Under the pieces are notes generated by a model, which worked only from the letters and a program-made list of their open reading frames with translations, did not search any database and was not told where the DNA came from. Positions 15,667 through 23,054 of a stretch of DNA of 24,586 nucleotides are shown here, piece by piece (position 1 is the stretch's first letter; each line of letters begins with the position of its first letter). Source of the stretch: JAFGTP01 sp964472715 (lineage in GTDB: Bacteria > Fidelibacterota > UBA2242 > JAFGTP01); the NCBI GenBank assembly GCA_964472715.1, contig CAYYMT010000047.1, positions 1-24,586 on the forward strand, in the 5' to 3' direction. The position numbers and the translations under genes are program-made.

Positions 15667-16465
15667 AGATTATTACCTCTTCATCTGTTGGCAAAACTTC
15701 GCTTTCTTCATCATCCCAATATAACAATCTTCCGCAAAATTCACACCTGATTAACCTGGTTTCTCGTTTGATTTCCATTAATTTTTGGGCCGGTACGCTT
15801 TTGTGACACCCACCACACGAAGCTGCGCCGGGAGTGTATTCCACATTCCCTTTTTTATCAACTTTTTCATTGAACAGCTGATTCACTGGCACGATAGCTT
15901 TTCCGTCTCTGGCTTTTGCTATTCGTTCGTATTCTCGCAAATATCGTTTGGAAATATCAGCAACAATCTTTTCTCTCTCTTTATTGAGTTTTGTTGCGGC
16001 CTCCAGTGTCTCTTCTTCTCGTTTATCCAATTCCGTTTTGTTGGCTTTTAAAACTTCACTTTTTTCCTCAAAATCAAGTTTCAGGCCTTTTTCTTTTTCC
16101 CGTAGTTCCTGTTCTTCTTTGTCCAATTCCATTAGTTTATAATCCCGCTCATCAATTTTATGTTTGACAGTGTCAATTTCCACTGTCAGGGCATCATATT
16201 CCTTGTTTGATGTCACGAGATAAAGTTGGTCTTCATACTTCTTTTTCTGATCATTCAATTGATTGATATCCAGCTTAGCCTCGTCACGTTCCATCTGAAT
16301 ATCTTTAAGCCGATCTGTACATTTTTTTAGCCGGATTGCAAGAATATCTATCTCCTCCTGCAATCCGCTGACAATCTGAGGCAGATCACCTTTAATTTTT
16401 TTGATCTCATGAAGTTGATTACCAACTTTTTGTAACTTAACCAATCTGTCAAGTTCGTGTATCAT
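15665..16465 (-). CDS. Coiled-coil protein with C-terminal C4 zinc ribbon (DUF164 family)
   Basis: A 266-residue cytoplasmic protein. Residues ~1-190 are highly charged and predicted to form long coiled coils (for example ELDKEEQELREKEKGLKLDF). The end carries a four-cysteine zinc ribbon: CGGC (C217, C220) and CEFC (C241, C244). Homologues are widespread in bacteria with no settled function; a role with nucleic acids is plausible. A strong GGAGG site precedes the ATG. The gene runs directly into rnpB, sharing two bases. I recall similar zinc-ribbon/rnpB proximity in other phyla but cannot verify it here. The family call is good, the function unknown. Confidence 0.85.
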   Translation of the reverse strand: MIHELDRLVKLQKVGNQLHEIKKIKGDLPQIVSGLQEEIDILAIRLKKCTDRLKDIQMERDEAKLDINQLNDQKKKYEDQLYLVTSNKEYDALTVEIDTVKHKIDERDYKLMELDKEEQELREKEKGLKLDFEEKSEVLKANKTELDKREEETLEAATKLNKEREKIVADISKRYLREYERIAKARDGKAIVPVNQLFNEKVDKKGNVEYTPGAASCGGCHKSVPAQKLMEIKRETRLIRCEFCGRLLYWDDEESEVLPTDEEVII

Positions 16466-16495
16466 TCAGTCCTCCAGTAAAATGATAAAATGAAA

Positions 16496-16516
16496 ATTGC
16501 ACCCAGTAGGTGCAAT
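16496..16516 (-). promoter_or_regulatory. 8-bp stem-loop in the leader of the zinc-ribbon/rnpB cluster
   Basis: ATTGCACC (16496-16503) and GGTGCAAT (16509-16516) are perfectly complementary around a 5-base loop, 30 bases before the zinc-ribbon start. On the minus strand TTTC and further T-rich sequence follow, so it could be a weak terminator for the symporter transcript, or a leader structure for the next gene. The rest of 16466-16710 is very AT-rich and holds no credible gene. Confidence 0.4.
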
Positions 16517-16629
16517 CAACATCATTTATTTTTTATTATTTTAAACAAAAGGCAATTAAGATCTTTTTCATTTCAAACATTAAAAATCTCAACATTAAAT
16601 TCATATTTTTCAATTCTTTATCATTCATC

Positions 16630-16638
16630 ATTATAACA
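16630..16638 (-). promoter_or_regulatory. Candidate extended -10 promoter for the zinc-ribbon/rnpB/recJ cluster
   Basis: On the minus strand TGTTATAAT is a perfect extended -10 element (TGnTATAAT). No good -35 hexamer stands at 16-18 bases. It would give a leader of about 160 bases containing the stem-loop at 16496-16516. Confidence 0.35.
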
Positions 16639-16710
16639 ATCTGTCATCTCAAAACTTACCGATATTTAAATTTTAAAACAATATTTATATTAATTAAGAC
16701 AGAAAATTTT

Positions 16711-18114
16711 CTATCCTCTCCTGTCCTTGGCGGGGTAGCCGATTATTAAAATCAAAAGCGCAACCAATAGTCCAATATAAAAAGGTTGAATATTATACAA
16801 GTACCGGGGAAACCCCGCTGTGCCGCGAAAAGCGCCAATTATAAACCAGAGAAAGGCACTAAAAAAACTAAAAAATACCGAAGCAACCGCCAGTTTATCA
16901 CTAATTTTTAAATCCAACCGAAAAAAGGTAAGCACCACCGGCAACAGCAAAGCGGGAATCAAAATACTTCCCAGTGTATACCACATTTTAACTACCGAGG
17001 GTAATATTACCACCAAAACAGTGGAAAAAGCAATACTGACAAACAAGCCAATCCGGGTGTATTCCTTGATCTTATCTTTTTGGAAAATGCGCCAGAGCAA
17101 ATCCCGTCCAAAAGTTACCGCTGACAAGAAGGCCGTGGAATCCAGTGTTGACATTACCGTTGCCAGCATCCCCACTATAAAAATCCCCAGATAAACCGGC
17201 GGCAGGACCATTTCTCCCAGCCGGGGAAAAGCCATCACCGGATTAATATCGGTCAGTAATGCCCTGGCATAGAGTCCGGCAAGGGTTGTCAGCATATCAA
17301 ATACAATCCAAAAAGCAACCGCCAAAAGAATACCGTTACGGGCAACCTGAGGCGTTTTGGCCGCGTAACAACGCTGATAAAATCCCGGATCAACAAATGT
17401 CCACAAAGCGATAAAAAACCAAACCATTACATACTGCAGTCCCATTTCTCCGGTGAACCGAAGATGATTGACCGGCAGATTGGCAGCGAGAAAATCAGCG
17501 CCACCATAATTCATCACCAACCGGGAGACTAAAATTATAAATCCAAAAAACATCAATATGAATTGCAGCACATCGGTCCTGACCACAGATTGCAATCCGC
17601 CGAAATATACATACAGCAGAGAAAAAACAATCGCCACCAGGTAAGCCCAGATAAGTGGTATCCCTAAAATACTGCTCAAAATCAGCATGACCATTAACAA
17701 ATGCGGCGCCGGGGTTACCAGGAAAAATATCAAAATACTTCCCAGAAACCCGGTTTTTTTCCCATAATTATCATACAAAATATCAGGAATTGTATAGCGT
17801 TTGCTCTGCTGAATTTTGGGCGCCAGGAAAAGCGCGAATATTATTGCGAAGAGGTAGTAAGGCAATGCTTGTGTCGTCCAGTTCAGTAATCCGTAAAGCC
17901 AGGTAAATTCTCCGATCCCCAAAATTCCGCCATACCAGGTTGACACCAGGGTAGCCGTAAAAGCTGGCAGCGAAATTCTCCGCCCGGCTAACAAATAACT
18001 ATCTACATTGGTGTGGTATTTTTTTCTGGAATGATGGAAACCAATCAGCAGGGTTAACAATAAATAAATTGAAATAATTACAAAGTCAGCGGCATGTAAA
18101 TTAATCCGTTCCAT
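16711..18114 (-). CDS. Sodium:solute symporter family transporter, possibly for thiamine or a precursor
   Basis: A 467-residue inner-membrane protein with about 13 hydrophobic segments, typical of the SSS family (TC 2.A.21). The signature GGLQSVVRTDVLQFILM sits in the middle, matching the SSS pattern GG-x-x-A/S-V-x-x-TD-x-x-Q. STWYGG and FTWLYG near the N terminus and MSTLDSTAFLSAVTFGRDL (normally the Na2-site region) also fit. The substrate cannot be read from the sequence. However, the gene starts 14 bases inside the thiamine pyrophosphokinase gene, with AGAGGA before its ATG. SSS proteins linked to thiamine genes have been predicted as thiamine transporters (ThiV). The thiamine role is inference from context. 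Confidence 0.85.
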   Translation of the reverse strand: MERINLHAADFVIISIYLLLTLLIGFHHSRKKYHTNVDSYLLAGRRISLPAFTATLVSTWYGGILGIGEFTWLYGLLNWTTQALPYYLFAIIFALFLAPKIQQSKRYTIPDILYDNYGKKTGFLGSILIFFLVTPAPHLLMVMLILSSILGIPLIWAYLVAIVFSLLYVYFGGLQSVVRTDVLQFILMFFGFIILVSRLVMNYGGADFLAANLPVNHLRFTGEMGLQYVMVWFFIALWTFVDPGFYQRCYAAKTPQVARNGILLAVAFWIVFDMLTTLAGLYARALLTDINPVMAFPRLGEMVLPPVYLGIFIVGMLATVMSTLDSTAFLSAVTFGRDLLWRIFQKDKIKEYTRIGLFVSIAFSTVLVVILPSVVKMWYTLGSILIPALLLPVVLTFFRLDLKISDKLAVASVFFSFFSAFLWFIIGAFRGTAGFPRYLYNIQPFYIGLLVALLILIIGYPAKDRRG

Positions 18115-18766
18115 TTCCTCTTAAACTTCTAAAAATTAGCAAATTGCCTTTAGTGAATGATATAGATACCTTGTCAGTCTGGGATAGATTGCTGACCCCG
18201 CGGCTGCCTTCCGATAAATTTTCATTTTTCAGTGGATATTTAAGTTTATCAGTAGAAATATTGTAACCGCGGCTAAATCCAAAAATTGAAAAAACAGCCA
18301 TTGGTTCTGTTAAAATGGTATGATTCCCCGGCCGGATCAGAAAAATTTCGAAATGATCAGTTATGATATACAAATTCGCGCCGGTTTTATATTTTTTTAA
18401 TAGTTCCAATGCGGCAAAAGAGTGGTCAAGCCTGTTTCCCTGGATCCCGGTTAATACAATATTTTGATAGCCTTCATCCATCAGATAACGGATGCTCTTT
18501 TCCAGGTCATTTTCTTGCTGAGACTCATATTTGATGATTTTGACAGCTGCTTTTTCAAATTGACTTAAAACCGCCGGCCTGACCGAATCCATATCTCCCA
18601 GAATTACATCTGGGGTCACTTCCCGGCGCGCCAGTGTATTGCCGCCTCCGTCCGCAGCAACTATCACATTGGATTTATCGACAATCTGCTTAAACACCCG
18701 CCCTGAGGGACAATCTCCGTTAGCAACCACCAGAGCGTATTTTTTACTAAAAAACTGACTCTTCAA
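18101..18766 (-). CDS. thiN: Thiamine pyrophosphokinase
   Basis: Transfers pyrophosphate from ATP to thiamine, giving thiamine pyrophosphate. The 221-residue protein has the catalytic-domain motifs VANGDCPSGRVF, VAADGGGNTLARR, PDVILGDMDSV and NDLEKSIRYLM, plus GIQGNRLDHSFA (usually GGR-x-DH; here GNRLDH). The C-terminal thiamine-binding domain includes SIFGFSRGYNISTDKLKYPL. Translation begins at a TTG (18766), supported by GGAG seven bases upstream; the nearby ATG at 18779-18777 is out of frame. The gene overlaps the symporter by 14 bases. No TPP riboswitch fits in the short gap upstream. The enzyme call is strong. Confidence 0.92.
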   Translation of the reverse strand: MKSQFFSKKYALVVANGDCPSGRVFKQIVDKSNVIVAADGGGNTLARREVTPDVILGDMDSVRPAVLSQFEKAAVKIIKYESQQENDLEKSIRYLMDEGYQNIVLTGIQGNRLDHSFAALELLKKYKTGANLYIITDHFEIFLIRPGNHTILTEPMAVFSIFGFSRGYNISTDKLKYPLKNENLSEGSRGVSNLSQTDKVSISFTKGNLLIFRSLRGNGTD

Positions 18767-18833
18767 AGGCTTTCTCCATTAAACGGGAAAAATTAAGGAA
18801 TAATAAATTTTATGCAACAGTTAATTGGACAGA

Positions 18834-19745
18834 TCAGAATAAATTCCGGTGCAGGTCATGCTCCTTTACCATTTTCTTGTACTTGTCTTCATTAAGACTA
18901 AACGACAATTTCTTCTTATATTCATTGACTTTTTTCTTATACTCTTTGGAATTAAAATATTTTGTAATGGATTTGGTCATGGGAAAAATCAAATAATCCG
19001 GCTTCCACAAAAATGTTTCCCCGGTTTTTTCATTGGTAATACACTCAAAAAATGTTGCCCAGGAGAGATGATAAAAGGAATAAGAATTCAATAAATCCCT
19101 GGCCAAAGCTTCCATTTCCGCTTGTTTAAAAGGATCAACATAAACAAATTTCTTAGAAAAAATAAAACCGGTATGAAAAAAATGAGGTTTATTGACAATC
19201 CCGTCCAGGTCCATATTTTTGGCCAGCAGCACCATCAGTACCATCAGATTTTTTCCCATTCCCAGGCCGGGGTAAGATTGTCCGGGCAAACGGGGTTTTT
19301 CGTCATCGAATTTCTTCCTGGGGTTTTGCAGCAGCAGCCATTCAATCTGTAAAAATTGCTGGTGTTTTTTAGGATAATTATCCAGTATTCCCTGCTCAAA
19401 ATGAACCGGGCCTTTTTTGGCAACCAACTCACATATAACATTGGAAGGATTTGGCTCACCGCTGTAGACATAAAGTTTGTGAGTATGGGAATCACTGGTC
19501 TCAATTTCCGTGTTGATGTTATTCAATCCCATCGCTTCCAGTTCATCCACAATTTTGAAATGTTCGAGGATAGTTTTCAATCCGGTATTGCTGAAAGTTC
19601 CCAGGAAAAAATTGGAACAGGATTGAATACGGCCGTAATTGAGCAAACTTTCGAGAGTGATCTCATCATCATCTGTTCCTGCCTGCAACTCCGAACGGGT
19701 GATTTTTTTGGCAAATTTTTTATATTCTCGATAAAGTCTTGACAT
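18834..19745 (-). CDS. Uncharacterised protein, possible GNAT-like fold
   Basis: I do not recognise this 303-residue protein firmly. It has no signal peptide or membrane segment. The central part reads QSYPGLGMGKNLMVLM (PGLGMGK at residues 159-165), followed by ~20 residues and then FIFSKKFVYVDP. This resembles the acetyl-CoA-binding motif of GNAT acetyltransferases (Q/R-x-x-G-x-G/A, then a later aromatic strand), but the match is loose. The C-terminal ~50 residues are lysine-rich and helical. The start codon is three bases after the stop of the desulfurase-SelD gene, with no ribosome site, so it is probably translated by coupling. A link to selenium metabolism is only positional. Confidence 0.72.
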   Translation of the reverse strand: MSRLYREYKKFAKKITRSELQAGTDDDEITLESLLNYGRIQSCSNFFLGTFSNTGLKTILEHFKIVDELEAMGLNNINTEIETSDSHTHKLYVYSGEPNPSNVICELVAKKGPVHFEQGILDNYPKKHQQFLQIEWLLLQNPRKKFDDEKPRLPGQSYPGLGMGKNLMVLMVLLAKNMDLDGIVNKPHFFHTGFIFSKKFVYVDPFKQAEMEALARDLLNSYSFYHLSWATFFECITNEKTGETFLWKPDYLIFPMTKSITKYFNSKEYKKKVNEYKKKLSFSLNEDKYKKMVKEHDLHRNLF

Positions 19746-19748
19746 ATT

Positions 19749-21914
19749 TTATTCTATATATATTAATTTTTCCCTTTTTTCACAAATCCGGCCGATGATC
19801 CGGACATTCATTAATCCCGCTTTTTCAAAATCTTTCAATATTGCCTGTGCATCCCGCGCGTTCAACGAAAACAGCAATCCGCCGGAAGTCTGGGGATCAT
19901 GATAAATATTCCGGAATACCGGCGCGGCTGTCTCTTTCCAAACAACATTACCATCAAAATGTTTCCGGTTATCTGTCAGTCCGGGGCTAAATAAACCCAT
20001 GCGTGCAAATTTCCCAACATTATCCATAAACGGAATATCGCCATGTGACAAAATCGCACTCTTATTACTGCCTTTCAGCATTTCGGATAAATGTCCCAAA
20101 AGTCCAAAACCGGTCACGTCTGTACAGGCTGAAACCGGGTAATCACGAAGAATATCCGCGGCCCTTTTATTTAAAAAGACCATTTGGCGGATCAGCGCCT
20201 GACGATCTTGATCGGCCAATAAATTCCGCTGTAATGCTTTCGCCAGTATGCCGGTGCCCAGGGGTTTTGTCAGGATCAGCAGGTCTTGCTCATGGCACCC
20301 ATTGTTTTTCAGCAAGTGTGATTCTTTGGCAATTCCCACTACAGAAAGGCCGAATTTCATTTCCTGATCCCGAATAGAGTGGCCGCCCAAAATCTGAATA
20401 CCGGCTTCCCGGGCAATGACATCTGCTCCCTTTAGTATCTTCTCCAGCACTTCATCAGCAACCTCGCCATCCGGAAAAGCCACCAGACTATTAGCAAACA
20501 ATGGCGTCCCGCCCATAGCATAAATATCACTCAGCGCGTTCGCCGCCGCGATTCGGCCAAAATCAAAAGGGTCATCCACAATCGGCGCGAAAAAATCTAC
20601 CGATGATAAAATTGCCGTCTCATCATCAATAAAATAAACCGCTGCGTCATCGCCAGTTTCAAAACCGATGTTTTTCCCGGCCGGCGGCGGACTTGATATA
20701 TTGCCTAAAATTTTTTGTAATTTCGCGGCACTCAATTTACAGGAGCAACCGGGTTCGGCAGAATTGAATAAATTAAACATTCCCGGTTTTTGCTGCTGTT
20801 TTTTTACAGCCGTTACTATTTTTTTTACGGCGATCTCCACCTCATCCGGAGTATTGGTCCGGCCAAAGGAAAATCGAATCGATCCCAGGGCGCGTTCATC
20901 GGATATTCCCATGGCTTTCAAAACCTGTGACGGTTCAATAGCGCCGGCATGACAGGCCGCGCCGCCGGAAGCTGCGATCTCAGGTAATGTATCCAGTAAC
21001 TTTGCCGCATTACATTCAGGAAAATATATATTGGCGGTGTTTGGCAGCCGGTACTCCTCATGCCCGTTCAATTCAATTCCAGGCAACTCCTTTTTCAAAC
21101 TGTCAAAAAATCGATCGCGAATTCTGCGTTGATGAGCGATTATATTTTTCTCATTTTCAGTAAATAACCGGGCCGCTTCACCTAAACCGGATATTTCCAG
21201 CACATTTTCTGTACCGGCGCGCAGACCGGATTCATGGCCTGCTCCCAATATTAAGGGATTAATTTTTACGCCCCGCCGGATATACAATGCGCCAATCCCC
21301 TTGGGCCCGTTCATTTTATGGGCGGCAATGGTCATTAAATCAACACCCAGTTCTTTGACATCTACAGTGATCTTACCAACTGCCTGGGCCGCATCAGTGT
21401 GAACCAGAATATTGTGCTTCCGCGCAATTTCACTAATTTCCCGCAGAGGTTGCAGCGTCCCTGTTTCATTATTCGCCAGCATAACAGTAATCAGCCGGGT
21501 TTGCGGCTTAATTTTAGATTCAATATCCTGTGGATTTATACGGCAATGCCGGTTAACAGGCAGCGCCGAAATTTCATAATTTTGTGTGGCAAGGTAATCA
21601 CAGACCTTTACTACTGAAGGGTGTTCTACAGATGAAGTTAGTATATGACAGCCGGAATGCTGCGTGGCAATACCACGAATCGCCATGTTGTTGGATTCGC
21701 TGCCGCCACTGGTAAAAATAATCTCATCCGGCGAGGCATTGATCATTTTTGCCAACCGTTCCCGCGCTTCTTCAATGATTTCCCTGCTCTTAAGTCCGTA
21801 AATATGGGAACTGGAGGGATTGCCAAAAGAGTCTTCCAGTACCTGTTTCATCTTGACAATGACTTCAGGCACCAGGGGTGTACTGGCATTATGGTCTAAA
21901 TAAATGGGTTTCAT
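19749..21914 (-). CDS. selD: Fused cysteine desulfurase (NifS/IscS-like) - selenophosphate synthase (SelD)
   Basis: A 721-residue two-enzyme protein. Residues 1-~370 are a class V PLP-dependent cysteine desulfurase: YLDHNASTPL, SFGNPSSSH, TSGGSESNN, the PLP lysine K200 in AAHKMNGPKG, RAGTENV, and a catalytic cysteine C321 in SGGAACHAG. After a Q/K-rich linker, ~385-721 is SelD: GCSCK, with C390 in the catalytic position (cysteine, not selenocysteine) and K393, then GDDAAVYF, ANALSDIYAMGG, DVTGFGLLGHL and DPQTSGGLLFS. Together they would release selenium from selenocysteine (or sulfur from cysteine) and use ATP to make selenophosphate. Such fusions are known but uncommon. nadC ends one base before. 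No selA, selB or selC is visible here. Confidence 0.93.
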   Translation of the reverse strand: MKPIYLDHNASTPLVPEVIVKMKQVLEDSFGNPSSSHIYGLKSREIIEEARERLAKMINASPDEIIFTSGGSESNNMAIRGIATQHSGCHILTSSVEHPSVVKVCDYLATQNYEISALPVNRHCRINPQDIESKIKPQTRLITVMLANNETGTLQPLREISEIARKHNILVHTDAAQAVGKITVDVKELGVDLMTIAAHKMNGPKGIGALYIRRGVKINPLILGAGHESGLRAGTENVLEISGLGEAARLFTENEKNIIAHQRRIRDRFFDSLKKELPGIELNGHEEYRLPNTANIYFPECNAAKLLDTLPEIAASGGAACHAGAIEPSQVLKAMGISDERALGSIRFSFGRTNTPDEVEIAVKKIVTAVKKQQQKPGMFNLFNSAEPGCSCKLSAAKLQKILGNISSPPPAGKNIGFETGDDAAVYFIDDETAILSSVDFFAPIVDDPFDFGRIAAANALSDIYAMGGTPLFANSLVAFPDGEVADEVLEKILKGADVIAREAGIQILGGHSIRDQEMKFGLSVVGIAKESHLLKNNGCHEQDLLILTKPLGTGILAKALQRNLLADQDRQALIRQMVFLNKRAADILRDYPVSACTDVTGFGLLGHLSEMLKGSNKSAILSHGDIPFMDNVGKFARMGLFSPGLTDNRKHFDGNVVWKETAAPVFRNIYHDPQTSGGLLFSLNARDAQAILKDFEKAGLMNVRIIGRICEKREKLIYIE

Positions 21915-21915
21915 A

Positions 21916-22860
21916 TTATTTATAATCGAATAACAGACTTAAATCCAGGCCGGTAACCGAGTGGGTTAACGCTCCCGAGGAGACCACATCCACACCGGAC
22001 CGGGCAAAATCAGCAATGCTTTCCAAGGTAATATTTCCTGATGCCTCCAAAAGAATATTGTCATAGATGCCTTTGATCTGCATCTCATTGATGATTTTTT
22101 TTATTTGGTGAATGGTAAAATGATCAAACATGATGACTTTATTGACATCATATTGCAGGCGCACCAAAGCGTAAGCCACCTTCCAGAATTGCTCCTCATC
22201 TGTCACTTCCACCTCAATAAACCGCAGATTCTCATTGTTTTTCACAACTTCCTCAAGTCCTTTGTCCAGACAATCATCACATCCGGTTTTATTCAAAATG
22301 TCCAGATGGTTTTCTTTCAGCATGGCCGCGTCTTCCAGGTTTAACCGGTGAGAAAGGCCGCCTCCGCACTGCACCGCTTTTTTATCCCAGAAGCCGAACA
22401 GGGTTTTGCGGGTCCCGGATACAAAGCACCCCTCCTGCCTGATCCTGGAATTGTAGTCAGCCGTCATCGTGGCAATTCCACAAAGCCGCTGTAAAATATT
22501 TAAAATAGTGCGCTCCAGAGATAACACATCGCCGGATTCACCTCGAATTTTCATCAATACATCGCCGGTTTTTATTTTATCGCCATCTTTGATAGTGGTT
22601 AATGATTTTATGCCATGTTTTTTGAGCAGGAATTGAATTTCTTCCAGGCCTGCAGCAATGCCGTTTTCCTTGACAACAATCGCGCATTCCACTTGTTCTT
22701 TGTAGGCTTTTACCGGAAATTGTGAAGCGTCACCTTGCCCCAAATCCGATTCGATCAGAAAATCAAACAGCCGTAATGTAAAATCCTGGTAAAATTCATT
22801 CTGCAACCTTAACTCATTCATTGCATCGAAACACTTTAATATTTTTTTTCTACGCGCCAT
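21916..22860 (-). CDS. nadC: Nicotinate-nucleotide pyrophosphorylase (carboxylating), divergent
   Basis: Converts quinolinate and PRPP to nicotinate mononucleotide, CO2 and pyrophosphate in NAD synthesis. The 314-residue protein shows GDASQFPVK, a substrate-site block GTRKTLFGFWDKKAVQCGGG followed by HR and LKENH, then EVEVTDEEQF, IMFDHF and the barrel end LLEASGNITLESI with SSGALTHSV. The block usually reads TRKTTPGLR-x-LEK-x-AV; TLFGFWDK departs from it, while the basic residues and GGG-x-x-HR are kept. It is slightly longer than usual. AAGGA precedes the ATG. nadA and nadB are not in the window. NadC is most likely; a different quinolinate-type phosphoribosyltransferase specificity is possible. 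Confidence 0.86.
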   Translation of the reverse strand: MARRKKILKCFDAMNELRLQNEFYQDFTLRLFDFLIESDLGQGDASQFPVKAYKEQVECAIVVKENGIAAGLEEIQFLLKKHGIKSLTTIKDGDKIKTGDVLMKIRGESGDVLSLERTILNILQRLCGIATMTADYNSRIRQEGCFVSGTRKTLFGFWDKKAVQCGGGLSHRLNLEDAAMLKENHLDILNKTGCDDCLDKGLEEVVKNNENLRFIEVEVTDEEQFWKVAYALVRLQYDVNKVIMFDHFTIHQIKKIINEMQIKGIYDNILLEASGNITLESIADFARSGVDVVSSGALTHSVTGLDLSLLFDYK

Positions 22861-22894
22861 ATATTTCCTTCGCTATTCATTAATGATTGTGACC

Positions 22895-22924
22895 AATATA
22901 GTTATTTTACTGAACAATAATCAA
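22895..22924 (-). promoter_or_regulatory. Candidate promoter of the nadC-selD-thiN cluster
   Basis: On the minus strand: TTGATT (22924-22919), an 18-base spacer, TATATT (22900-22895). The start would be near 22888, giving a leader of ~28 bases with AAGGA before nadC. The remainder of 22861-23054 is AT-rich, and I see no riboswitch or terminator in it. Confidence 0.42.
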
Positions 22925-23054
22925 TAACCGAATAAAAATTAGAAATATTTTTACAAAACTGATACAAACTCTTTCACTTTATCTGATTTTTATTTCATCA
23001 AAACTTTATTAAATTTTAAATTAAACTAATTTACTGCAATTATATGAGGTTACC

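Noticed and set aside
15414..15806. A 130-codon plus-strand reading frame
   Set aside because: It lies opposite RNase P RNA and the end of the zinc-ribbon gene; the RNA structure and conserved motifs explain the sequence.
16510..16749. A 79-codon plus-strand reading frame in the AT-rich gap before the symporter gene
   Set aside because: Low-complexity Phe/Ile/Asn-rich translation, no ribosome site, and it runs into the antisense of the symporter; a chance frame in AT-rich DNA.
18777..18779. An ATG start for thiN on the minus strand
   Set aside because: It is out of frame with the thiN coding sequence; the TTG at 18766 with GGAG upstream is the workable start.
18767..18833. A possible TPP riboswitch before thiN
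   Set aside because: Only 67 bases separate it from the upstream gene, with none of the THI-box motifs visible.
20739..20750. Possible selenocysteine (in-frame TGA) in the SelD active site
   Set aside because: The catalytic position is a TGC cysteine codon (C390) and the reading frame is open throughout.
22861..23054. A possible SAM riboswitch or cobalamin element before the homocysteine methyltransferase
   Set aside because: The region is AT-rich with no multi-stem conserved core that I can identify.
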